Source: Thomasclavelia cocleata
GTDB taxonomy: Bacteria > Bacillota_I > Bacilli_A > Erysipelotrichales > Coprobacillaceae
Reading direction: 5' to 3'
Assembly (NCBI RefSeq): GCF_900102365.1
Contig: NZ_FOIN01000023.1
Span: 1 to 40,481 of the forward strand
Length of the DNA: 40,481 bases
Part shown: positions 17,595 through 25,628 of the stretch, piece by piece
Position numbering within the stretch: position 1 is the first letter of the stretch
Layout of the letters: each line of letters starts with the position of its first letter
Program-made: the position numbers and the translations under genes
The notes under the pieces: generated by a model
Database searches by the model: none
Told to the model about the DNA's origin: nothing
What the model saw: only the letters and a program-made list of their open reading frames with translations

Positions 17595-18421
17595 GAAAAA
17601 AATTAAGAACTATTAAAATTCTTTTATTAGTAATTATAATTATTGGGGGTGGATTTGGCTATTATTATAGTCATTATATTGCTCCCAATAATTATACTGT
17701 AAAAAAAACCACTATTAACAATAGTAGCCTTCCTAAAGAATTTGAAAACTTTGAAATAGGATTCATTAGTGATATTAATCTTAAAAATAGTAGTGATATT
17801 ACAAGACTAGAAAAAATTATTACATCATTAAATAAACAACATGTAGATATGGTTATCTTTGGTGGTGATTTATATTCAAATACCCCTTTTGATAATGAAA
17901 AGGTAATTAAAATATTATCAAATATAAAATCAAGTTATGGAAAATTTGCTGTTTTAGGTGAAAAAGATCTAGCTTCATTAAATGATGTCACTAATATTTT
18001 AAACGAGGGTGGATTTGAAGTACTTCATAATGAATATCGACCTATTTATTTTAACAATGCAGCTATTGCCCTATTTGGTTTAGAAGGAACTGGAGATATT
18101 TCTGGTTTAATTAATGAAAATAATCAAGATTTTTATAAACTAGCGGTTATTCATGAACCAGATTATTTTACTAATACTTCTAAAAGTAATATTGCTTTAC
18201 AATTATCTGGGCATACAATGGGAGGATATATATACTTACCTGGAATTGGAGGATTATTGAAAAAAAATAACGGTAGTAAATATGTTCATGGCTATCATAG
18301 CAAAAATAAAAGCCAGTTAGTTATATCTAATGGTTTATCAACAGAAGAAGGATTTGAGTATAAGCTATTTTGCCCTAATCAAATTAATATAATTACTCTA
18401 AAAAAGGGAAATTTAAAATAG
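17591..18421 (+). CDS. Membrane-anchored YkuE-like metallophosphoesterase, probably inactive
   Basis: This 276-residue protein has one N-terminal membrane segment (about residues 8-28) and a calcineurin-like domain that follows YkuE along its whole length (SGHT-GG-I-LP near 207-216, IHEPD at 187-191). The metal-binding motifs are broken. D-x-H is D61-I-N63, the GNHD motif is G123-E-K-D126, and GHTHGG is GHTMGG (Met210). Asp61, Asp93, Asp126, His188 and His208 remain. Four metal or catalytic ligands are therefore replaced, which suggests a pseudoenzyme that has kept its fold and membrane location. There is no frameshift and codon use is normal. The ATG overlaps the RNase J stop codon, so the two proteins are made together. 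Confidence 0.82.
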   Translation: MRKKLRTIKILLLVIIIIGGGFGYYYSHYIAPNNYTVKKTTINNSSLPKEFENFEIGFISDINLKNSSDITRLEKIITSLNKQHVDMVIFGGDLYSNTPFDNEKVIKILSNIKSSYGKFAVLGEKDLASLNDVTNILNEGGFEVLHNEYRPIYFNNAAIALFGLEGTGDISGLINENNQDFYKLAVIHEPDYFTNTSKSNIALQLSGHTMGGYIYLPGIGGLLKKNNGSKYVHGYHSKNKSQLVISNGLSTEEGFEYKLFCPNQINIITLKKGNLK

Positions 18422-18495
18422 ATTACGATTGAAATTACATTTAAACAATAAAATTATACATGATTTAGCTAATATACATATTTCATACTATATTT

Positions 18496-18535
18496 AAAAT
18501 GACTAGCAATTTTTAGATTACTAGTCATTTTCTTT
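18496..18535 (+). terminator. Terminator of the RNase J operon
   Basis: AAAATGACTAG (18496-18506) pairs perfectly with CTAGTCATTTT (18521-18531) and a T-rich tail follows. Confidence 0.75.
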
Positions 18536-18666
18536 TAAATACACTTAATATATAACATCCTATCAACATCTAATCACTTCATATCCTTGTGTAGATAAAA
18601 ATGTTTTTATCATTATTTAAAGTATTTCATTTAATCCAAGCAAAAATTTTTCTAATCTCTAAAATA

Positions 18667-19839
18667 CTATAAACACATCTTATAAACAGCTTCTATATCA
18701 GAAGAAGTAAGATTTTCAGGTCCTGTTATTATGCTTCCAAAACAAGCATGTTCAGCCATCTCCTTAAAATACTTGTCATCAATCCCTAAATCAGAAAGAT
18801 TAGATTTTAATCCAAGTGTATTGAAACAAAAATCTGAAATTGCTTTAATTGTTTTCTTCGCTCCAAGTATTTCATCGAGGCTTTCTTCTATACCAAACAC
18901 CATTACACCAAGACGGTAAATAGCAGGAGCTGTTCTTTCATTTAAAATATATTCAAGCCAGCGAGGAGTTATAATTGCTAACCCATGACCATGAGTAATG
19001 TCATAATAAGCAGAAAGTTCATGTTCCATTGCATGACAGGCACAATCATGAACAGTTCCTGCATCAAGAACTGTATTTAATGCCATAGAAGAAGCCCACA
19101 TAAGATTTGCTCTTGCTTCATAATTATCTGGCTCTTTCATTGCGATAGGTGCCCACTTTACAACAGCTCGCATAACTGCCTCTTGAAATTCTAAAATCAT
19201 ATCAAAGGTTGCCTCACCTGCAAAGTAATAGTTATCTAAAACGTGATTGAAAATATCAAATGCACCACAGGCAGTTTGATATGCAGAAAGTGAAAAACTA
19301 AGTTCTGGATTTTCAAAGGCAACTTTAGGAATAAGTGCATTACCACCAAGACCTATTTTTTCGTTGGTATTCATATTAGAAATTACAGCCCAAGCATCCA
19401 TTTCAGAGCCTGTTGCAGCATTTGTAAGAACTACAGCAACTGGTAAAGCTTTTGTCACCCATACATTATTTGATACTAATTCCCAAACATCTCCACTTTC
19501 AATTAATGTTGTTGCCGCAATAGCCTTTGAGCAATCAATCGTAGAACCTCCACCTACTGCTAAAACAATATCAATGTTTTCTTTTTTGCAGATTTCTGCT
19601 CCTTTGTTTACAGTTGAATGACGAGGATTTGGCTCAACTCCAGCAAGCTCAAATACCTCTAACCCATTTGTTTTAAGTAATTCATTTATAGTGTCATAAA
19701 GTCCACTTTTTTTAATTGAACCCCCACCATAAACAAATAAGACTCTTTTACCAAGTTTTAAAAGTTCTTCAGGTAAATATTTAATCTGATTTTTCCCAAA
19801 ATATACTTTGTCAGGATTATGAAAAATAAAATCTTTCAT
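18667..19839 (-). CDS. Iron-containing alcohol dehydrogenase (YqhD/BdhA-like)
   Basis: This 390-residue type III alcohol dehydrogenase has the NAD(P)-binding segment VGGGSTIDCSKA near residues 94-105 and the metal-binding His cluster in HAMEHELSAYYDITHGHG. It is close to butanol dehydrogenase/YqhD enzymes, which use NADPH to reduce toxic aldehydes to alcohols in the cytoplasm. I start it at the ATG at 19839, behind GGAGGT, and not at the in-frame 19854. It is the last gene behind the AdhR-like regulator, though a 198-nt gap to the flavodoxin gene leaves room for its own promoter. Confidence 0.9.
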   Translation of the reverse strand: MKDFIFHNPDKVYFGKNQIKYLPEELLKLGKRVLFVYGGGSIKKSGLYDTINELLKTNGLEVFELAGVEPNPRHSTVNKGAEICKKENIDIVLAVGGGSTIDCSKAIAATTLIESGDVWELVSNNVWVTKALPVAVVLTNAATGSEMDAWAVISNMNTNEKIGLGGNALIPKVAFENPELSFSLSAYQTACGAFDIFNHVLDNYYFAGEATFDMILEFQEAVMRAVVKWAPIAMKEPDNYEARANLMWASSMALNTVLDAGTVHDCACHAMEHELSAYYDITHGHGLAIITPRWLEYILNERTAPAIYRLGVMVFGIEESLDEILGAKKTIKAISDFCFNTLGLKSNLSDLGIDDKYFKEMAEHACFGSIITGPENLTSSDIEAVYKMCL

Positions 19840-20037
19840 TATTTGTACCTCCATAACTTATAATTATTTTCTTATCTCTTATACACTACAAAACTTATCA
19901 TTTATGTATCGTAACTAAATCTATATTCAATAATTTAATCACCACACATTTCCAATAAGTAAGTTTTCTAATAAAAATTCATTCTATATTTTCTCTATAT
20001 TATGTCATACACTGAATAAATTCTTACTCATATTCTT

Positions 20038-20514
20038 TTATTCAACTGTTTTTGCCCAAGATATTAATTCATCTTGTGTTGCACTTGCCAAAAATCTTTT
20101 ACCATCTTTCAAAATAGCACCTACACAAGATGGTGCAAGTTCAACGTTTGTGTTCCCCATACCACTACCACCTGATGTAGCAAATGGAATAACAATCTTA
20201 CCTGACAAATCATAGCTTTCTAAAAATGTATTGATTATTGTTGGAGCAACATACCACCAAATAGGAAAGCCCACATAAATAACATCATACTGCTCCATAT
20301 TTTCAACTTTATTCACAATAGCAGGTCTAAAATTTTTATTACTCATCTCAATGTTAGAACGACTTTTCTTATTTGTCCAATCAAGATCTGCTGATGTATA
20401 TAGCTGAGTTGGTATAATTTCATGCAAATCACCACTAACTGCCAAAGCCAATGTTTTTGCAAGTCTAGCTGTCACACCACTTGCACTAAAATATGCTACT
20501 AATTTCTTACTCAT
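20038..20514 (-). CDS. Flavodoxin
   Basis: This 158-residue flavodoxin-like protein has the FMN phosphate loop YFSASGVTARLA (residues 8-19) and the aromatic loop FPIWWYVAP near 85-93. The SATQDELISW ending is typical of the short stress-associated flavodoxins found beside MerR regulators and dehydrogenases. It probably carries electrons or acts as an NAD(P)H-linked reductase partner in the aldehyde-response operon. It starts 15 nt after the CMD-cupin gene. Confidence 0.88.
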   Translation of the reverse strand: MSKKLVAYFSASGVTARLAKTLALAVSGDLHEIIPTQLYTSADLDWTNKKSRSNIEMSNKNFRPAIVNKVENMEQYDVIYVGFPIWWYVAPTIINTFLESYDLSGKIVIPFATSGGSGMGNTNVELAPSCVGAILKDGKRFLASATQDELISWAKTVE

Positions 20515-20529
20515 AGTATTAACACTCCT

Positions 20530-21285
20530 TCATCTAAGTTTATTATATTCTTCATCACTTACTTCTTCCAACCACTCATTTGAACAGTTTTTACCTGGCA
20601 CTTCAACTGCAATATGTGAAAACCAGCTATCTGATACAGCACCATGCCAATGTTTAACACCAGCTGGAATATTAATAACATCTCCTTCTGTTAATAAAAC
20701 AGCTTTCTTCCCCCACTCTTGATAGTAACCTTGACCTGATACACAAATCAAGATCTGTCCACCACCTTTAGTAGCATGATGAATATGCCAATTGTTACGA
20801 CATTTAGGTTCAAAAGTCACATTATAAATACCAACTTGTGATGTTGAAAGAGGAGCAAGATAACTTTGACCTTTAAAATATTTCGCAAAGTCATTATTAG
20901 GTTCTCCAATTGGAAATATCATACTATGTTCATGTTCTGTCTTTGCATTCATATCTGTTAAATCTTCTACCCAAACTTCCTTTGCCATTTTAAAAGCCGC
21001 CCATGCTTTTGGCCATCCAGCATAAAATGCAGCATGTGTTAAAATTTCTGCAATTTCTGTTTTCGTAATACCATTTTCCTTTGCAGACATTAAATGATAT
21101 TGGAAAGAAGAATCTGTAAGTCCCATAGACATTAAAACAACAATGGTTACCAATGAACGATCACGAAGAGAAAGCTTATCATCTCTTGACCATACTTCTT
21201 TGAACAATACATCATCATTTAATTCAGCAAATTTTGGCGCAAATTCACCTAAAATATCCCTGCCTGCTGTTTGTTTTATTGCCAT
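20530..21285 (-). CDS. Carboxymuconolactone decarboxylase-cupin fusion protein
   Basis: This 251-residue protein fuses an N-terminal CMD/AhpD-like helical domain (about residues 1-105) to a C-terminal cupin (about 140-225). The cupin has the metal-binding motif NNWHIHH and a second-motif His in GVKHWHG. The CMD part lacks the CxxC of AhpD peroxidases, so an antioxidant thiol role is not supported. Fusions like this sit in MerR-controlled electrophile-stress operons; Bacillus subtilis AdhR controls a CMD protein (YraC). I chose the ATG at 21285, behind GGAGG, over the in-frame 21300. The exact reaction is unknown. Confidence 0.85.
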   Translation of the reverse strand: MAIKQTAGRDILGEFAPKFAELNDDVLFKEVWSRDDKLSLRDRSLVTIVVLMSMGLTDSSFQYHLMSAKENGITKTEIAEILTHAAFYAGWPKAWAAFKMAKEVWVEDLTDMNAKTEHEHSMIFPIGEPNNDFAKYFKGQSYLAPLSTSQVGIYNVTFEPKCRNNWHIHHATKGGGQILICVSGQGYYQEWGKKAVLLTEGDVINIPAGVKHWHGAVSDSWFSHIAVEVPGKNCSNEWLEEVSDEEYNKLR

Positions 21286-21304
21286 ATATTTAACCTCCAT
21301 TTTA

Positions 21305-21685
21305 TTAATCCCAAGTTAACTTCCCAGTTTTTACTGCAGATTCATATTTTGAAATCTTATAGTCCAATCTATCAAGAGTCTCTACTAATTGTTTTTGCTG
21401 AGCTAATAATATAGCTCTCTGTTCATTTAATAAATCAAGTCGTGCTTGAAAAGTAGAGTTACCCTCACTATATAATTTTAAGTATTCAATTAAAGCCTCT
21501 ATCGAAAGTCCAGCTGCTCTAAAACATTTCGCATTTTCTACCCAAGCAAGATCCTCTTCTTGATAATTTCTAATCCCACTTGCTGTTCTAGTCACTGGAG
21601 GAATGACACCAACTCTTTCATAATACCTTAATGTTTCAGATGGAATATTGAATTTTTCACTTACTTCTTTAATTGTTAAACCCAT
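21305..21685 (-). CDS. MerR-family regulator, AdhR/NmlR type
   Basis: This 126-residue MerR protein has a winged helix at residues 1-70 (LRYYERVGVIPP) and a dimerisation coiled coil at about 78-118. Cys54, in AKCFRAAGLSIEALIEY, aligns with the single redox-sensing cysteine of AdhR (Cys52 in B. subtilis) and NmlR, which respond to aldehydes and other electrophiles by thiol modification. It is the first gene of the operon with the CMD-cupin, flavodoxin and dehydrogenase, and it probably activates its own promoter, which has the classic 19-bp spacer. The start follows AAAGGAGG. Confidence 0.92.
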   Translation of the reverse strand: MGLTIKEVSEKFNIPSETLRYYERVGVIPPVTRTASGIRNYQEEDLAWVENAKCFRAAGLSIEALIEYLKLYSEGNSTFQARLDLLNEQRAILLAQQKQLVETLDRLDYKISKYESAVKTGKLTWD

Positions 21686-21716
21686 GATTTTCCTACCTCC
21701 TTTCTTATCTGATATG

Positions 21717-21747
21717 ATTATATAACTTTGAGTTAACTCAAAGTCAA
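21717..21747 (-). promoter_or_regulatory. MerR-type promoter with 19-bp spacer and operator
   Basis: On the minus strand TTGACT (21742-21747) and TATAAT (21717-21722) are 19 bp apart. A perfect 20-bp palindrome (21725-21744, half-site ACTTTGAGTT) fills the spacer. This overlong spacer is the signature of promoters twisted into shape by MerR activators. Confidence 0.88.
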
Positions 21748-21830
21748 TATGTTTTTAGAAAATATTTAAGACTTTTCAAAGGCATCTTAGTATAGTATCA
21801 AAGATTAATTGATTGTTAATACTTCCATAA

Positions 21831-21887
21831 AAAGAGTGAATAATTAGATATTACAAATATTTAACTAATTAGCACTTATTCACTTTT
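21831..21887. terminator. Long hairpin between argB and the merR promoter
   Basis: GTGAATAA (21836-21843) pairs with TTATTCAC (21876-21883), extended by A/T pairs, across a 32-nt interior that itself contains ATTAG and CTAAT. A T run follows on the plus strand. It may insulate the two units; support is moderate. The rest of 21748-22000 holds nothing else I can identify. Confidence 0.35.
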
Positions 21888-21999
21888 CACAGTCTTTAAT
21901 AATTACTTCTTTATTGCTTGTAACCAACTTCTCCTCTTTAACATATCACAATGTAAAGTCCACAAATTACTATATTATATATCAATATTACATTCATAA

Positions 22000-22026
22000 A
22001 AAAAAAGTAATCTATACAGATTACTT
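22000..22026 (-). terminator. Terminator of the argCJB operon
   Basis: AAGTAATCT (22005-22013) pairs with AGATTACTT (22018-22026) across 4 nt and runs into T8 on the minus strand. The argB stop (22021-22023) lies inside the stem. Confidence 0.8.
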
Positions 22027-22884
22027 CTTAATTTCTGTTCCTACTCCACTAGTAGTAAATATTTCAATTAATAAACTATGTTCCATTCGTCCATCTAAAA
22101 TATGAACTTTTTTTACATCATCTTGTACAGCATCAATACAATTTTTTAATTTAGGAATCATTCCTCCTTGAATTACTCCAGATTCAAATAATTGTTTAGC
22201 TGAATTTGTATTAATTTTAGAAATTAAAGTATTAGGATCACTAGGATCTTCCAAAACCCCTTCAATATCAGTTAAAAATACTAATTTACTTGCCTTTAAT
22301 GCCCGAGCAATAGCTGTTGCTACATCATCTGCATTTATATTATAAGCATGATACTTCTCATCTAAGCCGATTGTTGAAATAATTGGAGTATACCCATTTA
22401 ATAACAATGTCTCAATCAACTCAGTATCAACATGGGTAATTTTACCAACATAACCAATATCTTCCCCTTTAGACAAACATTTTTCAACTGTAAGCATATT
22501 TCCATCCTTACCAGATAGTCCAACTGCATGAGTGCCAATTCTCTCCATATGCTGTACAAGCCCTTTATTTAGTTTACCTGATAATACCATCTCAGCTACT
22601 TCTAACGTTTCTTTAGTCGTAACTCTCAATCCATTTTTAAATTCACTTTTAATTTCTACTTTATTTAACCAGCTATTAATATCCTTTCCCCCACCATGAA
22701 CAATTACTGGCTTAATTCCAACTGACTTTAAAACAGCAATATCCTTTAATACTGACTGTTTTATAACTTCATTTGTCATGGCACTACCACCATATTTAAT
22801 AACAACCATATCTCCAGCAAATTTTTGAATATAACTTAAAGCATCCACCAAGACTTGCGCTTTATTTTGTTCTGTTGTATGCAT
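22021..22884 (-). CDS. argB: Acetylglutamate kinase
   Basis: This 287-residue amino-acid kinase phosphorylates N-acetylglutamate in the second step of arginine synthesis. Motifs are VIKYGGSAM (residues 27-35, phosphate-binding Lys), HGGGKDIN (near 63-70) and the ADDVATAIARAL segment near 190-201. An N-terminal extension of about 20 residues precedes the core, of the type associated with hexamer formation and arginine feedback inhibition, which is inference only. It is the last gene of argC-argJ-argB, starting 11 nt after argJ behind AAGGGGG. Confidence 0.95.
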   Translation of the reverse strand: MHTTEQNKAQVLVDALSYIQKFAGDMVVIKYGGSAMTNEVIKQSVLKDIAVLKSVGIKPVIVHGGGKDINSWLNKVEIKSEFKNGLRVTTKETLEVAEMVLSGKLNKGLVQHMERIGTHAVGLSGKDGNMLTVEKCLSKGEDIGYVGKITHVDTELIETLLLNGYTPIISTIGLDEKYHAYNINADDVATAIARALKASKLVFLTDIEGVLEDPSDPNTLISKINTNSAKQLFESGVIQGGMIPKLKNCIDAVQDDVKKVHILDGRMEHSLLIEIFTTSGVGTEIKK

Positions 22885-22895
22885 ATTATTCCCCC

Positions 22896-24119
22896 TTATG
22901 AACGATAATCAGCATTGATTTTAATATAATCATATGTTAGATCGCATCCCCATGCTGTAGCTTTACACTCACCATTATGAAGATTAATTATCGCTTTTAC
23001 TTCACTACTTGATAAAATTTTTGTTGCTATTTGTTCATCATAATCAGTAGCCATCCCCTTAGTTACTAATTGTAAACAGCCAAATTCACTTTCAATGCTT
23101 AAATCAACATCATAAGGATTAAACTCTTCCCCTGAATAACCCATCGCACATAATAACCTTCCCCAATTAGCATCATTACCATAAACTGCTGTTTTTACTA
23201 AGGGTGAAGTACAAACACTCTTTGCAATCACCTTAGCCTGTTTAATACTATTAGCTCCTAAAACTTGTATCTCTAGTAATTTTGTTGCCCCTTCACCATC
23301 ACCAGCAATTGCTTTAGCTAAATATTCATTGACATAATATAAAGCTTCTTTAAAAGTATTATAATCTTCATTTTCATCAACAATTTCCTTGTTATCAGCT
23401 AATCCATTAGCTAATAATAAAACTGTATCATTAGTTGAAGTATCACGGTCAACAGATACCATATTAAAAGTATCTTGTATAACTTCTTTTAGAGCTTTAT
23501 TTAACAATGCTTTAGAAATATTACAATCTGTTGTGATAAATCCTAACATCGTAGCCATATTTGGATGAATCATTCCAGAACCTTTACAACAAGCCCCAAG
23601 TGTAACGATTTTATTATCAATTTCTATTTCTACTGCTAAATGCTTAGGCATAGTATCAGTAGTCATAATTGACTGAGCTACTATTACTCCAGCTTCTTGA
23701 TTATCACTTAATAATTGTTTTACTTTAGGTATTCCTGTAATAATTTTATCCATTGGTAACTGTTTACCAATTACCCCAGTTGAACAAATCAAAACCTCTT
23801 CCTTTTCAACATTAAAACAATCAGCTACACTTTTAGCAAACTGTTCATTACAAATTAATCCCTCATCACCAGTACAAGCATTGGCTACACCACTATTAAT
23901 CGCCACAACTCTAGCATGATCATAATTTTCAACAATCATTTTATCCCATAATACTGGTGCAGCTTTAACAATATTTTGAGTAAATGTCCCTACTGCTTTA
24001 GCATCTACTTGACTATAAATCAATGCTAAATCCTTTTTTTCTTTTTTTATTCCTACATGTGCTCCCGCTCCAAAAAAACCAATTGGCGAAGTCACTGTTC
24101 CATTTTCAATTATTTTCAT
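22896..24119 (-). CDS. argJ: Bifunctional glutamate N-acetyltransferase/ornithine acetyltransferase
   Basis: This 407-residue ArgJ has the autocleavage site in GMIHPNMATML, where Thr190 becomes the catalytic N terminus of the beta chain. It recycles the acetyl group from N-acetylornithine to glutamate. Whether it can also use acetyl-CoA cannot be read here, but no argA or argE is in the window. I chose the ATG at 24119, which has AGGGGAC just upstream, over a TTG codon two codons earlier. The argC stop codon overlaps this ribosome site. Confidence 0.94.
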   Translation of the reverse strand: MKIIENGTVTSPIGFFGAGAHVGIKKEKKDLALIYSQVDAKAVGTFTQNIVKAAPVLWDKMIVENYDHARVVAINSGVANACTGDEGLICNEQFAKSVADCFNVEKEEVLICSTGVIGKQLPMDKIITGIPKVKQLLSDNQEAGVIVAQSIMTTDTMPKHLAVEIEIDNKIVTLGACCKGSGMIHPNMATMLGFITTDCNISKALLNKALKEVIQDTFNMVSVDRDTSTNDTVLLLANGLADNKEIVDENEDYNTFKEALYYVNEYLAKAIAGDGEGATKLLEIQVLGANSIKQAKVIAKSVCTSPLVKTAVYGNDANWGRLLCAMGYSGEEFNPYDVDLSIESEFGCLQLVTKGMATDYDEQIATKILSSSEVKAIINLHNGECKATAWGCDLTYDYIKINADYRS

Positions 24120-24130
24120 TATCAAGTCCC

Positions 24131-25168
24131 CTATAATACTGCTGGTGCTAACAGTAAACCTTCCTTTTCATCAAGACCAAACATAATATTCATATTTTGA
24201 ATAGCTTGTCCAGCTGCACCTTTTACTAAATTATCCATTGCCCCCATCATTACAACTCGTTTAGTACGAGGATCAATCTTATAATTAATATCAACAAAAT
24301 TACTAGCCTTTACATTACGAACCTCTGGTATCTTTTCAGAATCTAAGACTCTTACAAAATATTCATCATCATAACATTGATAAGCTGCCTCTATTTCTTC
24401 TTTAGTAACCCCTTCTTTTAACTTAGCATAAGCAGTTACTAAGATTCCACGATTCATTGGTATTAAATGTGGCGTGAAATTTAATAAAACTTCCTGTTTA
24501 CTAGCATATCCCAGCTGCTCTTCTATTTCTGGAGTATGACGATGAGTCGTTACCCCATATGCTTTAATGCTTTCATTAACTTCACAATACAAATTAGCTA
24601 CTTTAGCTCCTCGACCAGCACCACTAACCCCACTCTTAGCATCAATGATCAAAGTATCCATATCAATCAATCCCGCTTTAGCTAATGGATAAATAGATAA
24701 AATCGAACAGGTTGGATAACATCCTGGATTAGCAATTAATCGTGCTTGTTTTATCTTATTACGATTAATCTCACACAATCCATATACAGCTTCTTTGATG
24801 AATTCAGGAGAAGCATGTTCCATACCATACCATCGTTCATATGTAGCAACATCTTTAATTCGATAATCAGCACTTAAATCAATCACCTTAACTTTATTCA
24901 AAACATTTTGATTAATCATCTTCGCACATACACCTTGTGGTGTAGCAAAAAAGACAACATCTACATCATCTAAATAATTTTCAAGATTTTCATCCACACA
25001 TTTTTGATCCAATAATTTAAAATAACTAGCATAAACTGAACTATATTCTTGATCAGTGTATGTCCTTGATGAAACCCACTTAATCTCAACTTCCTTATGA
25101 GTCAATAAAAATCGTACTAGCTCACATCCCCCATAACCAGTTGATCCCACAATTCCTACTCTAATCAT
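24131..25168 (-). CDS. argC: N-acetyl-gamma-glutamyl-phosphate reductase
   Basis: This 345-residue enzyme has the NADP-binding motif GSTGYGGCELVR (residues 8-19) and the catalytic Cys150 in ANPGCYPT. It reduces acetylglutamyl phosphate to the semialdehyde, the third arginine step. It is the first gene of the operon, starting behind GGAGG about 30 nt after the T-box terminator, so its expression should depend on tRNA charging. Confidence 0.95.
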   Translation of the reverse strand: MIRVGIVGSTGYGGCELVRFLLTHKEVEIKWVSSRTYTDQEYSSVYASYFKLLDQKCVDENLENYLDDVDVVFFATPQGVCAKMINQNVLNKVKVIDLSADYRIKDVATYERWYGMEHASPEFIKEAVYGLCEINRNKIKQARLIANPGCYPTCSILSIYPLAKAGLIDMDTLIIDAKSGVSGAGRGAKVANLYCEVNESIKAYGVTTHRHTPEIEEQLGYASKQEVLLNFTPHLIPMNRGILVTAYAKLKEGVTKEEIEAAYQCYDDEYFVRVLDSEKIPEVRNVKASNFVDINYKIDPRTKRVVMMGAMDNLVKGAAGQAIQNMNIMFGLDEKEGLLLAPAVL

Positions 25169-25193
25169 TTTTAGTCCTCCTTTTTTATTAAAA

Positions 25194-25420
25194 TAAAAAA
25201 CGTCTCTAAAACAAGAGACGAATTAACCGCGTTACCACTCTATTTATCATAAGTTGACCTTATGATCTCTTTCATCAATAAGGGTGATTACCCGAAAGTG
25301 ATACTGTCAATTTCCCACTTTCCTCTCGTAAATGCGCTTCATCCTGATTTGATTGCTAACCTTTCACCCACATTAGCTCGCTAAAAATCATCATCAGCAC
25401 TACTCTTTTAGTCATCGAGT
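25194..25420 (-). promoter_or_regulatory. T-box leader of argCJB, probably reading tRNA-Arg
   Basis: On the minus strand the T-box sequence (GTGGTAACGCGGTT, 25223-25238) precedes a strong terminator, CGTCTCT/AGAGACG at 25201-25220 followed by T6. Upstream lies Stem I. CTCG (25416-25419) pairs with CGAG near 25324-25327, AGTA (25401-25404) faces GAA (25338-25340), and GCTAA pairs with TTAGC around the apical loop. In the specifier position, after GAA, stands G-CGC-A, so I read CGC (25334-25336), an arginine codon. Shifting by one would give GCG (Ala), but the downstream genes favour arginine. Uncharged tRNA-Arg would favour antitermination. Confidence 0.85.
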
Positions 25421-25429
25421 TTGATTATT

Positions 25430-25457
25430 ATTATATTACTAAAAAATATTTTGTCAA
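25430..25457 (-). promoter_or_regulatory. Promoter of the argCJB operon
   Basis: Perfect TTGACA (25452-25457) and TATAAT (25430-25435) on the minus strand are 16 bp apart, about 10 nt before the T-box Stem I. Confidence 0.75.
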
Positions 25458-25604
25458 ATAAAAATTAAATTATCCTACATTTTGCATATATTTATCAACA
25501 ATTTATTGTAAAATATATAACATTTTTCATCAGTTCATATGTTATTACTCACTCTCTTTTAGTTCTCATTTTATAAAAATTATCTTTTAATACTTTTTAC
25601 TATA
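25458..25604. other. AT-rich gap with no identified feature
   Basis: Between the arg promoter and the ABC permease terminator I see only a weak AACAT/ATGTT inverted repeat (about 25520-25542) and no ORF with a ribosome site. Confidence 0.4.
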
Positions 25605-25628
25605 AAAGCCAGGAATAAAATCCTGACT
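25605..25628 (-). terminator. Terminator of the ABC exporter operon
   Basis: GCCAGGA (25608-25614) pairs with TCCTGAC (25621-25627), with one mismatch near the base, followed by a TTTTAT tail on the minus strand. Confidence 0.55.
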
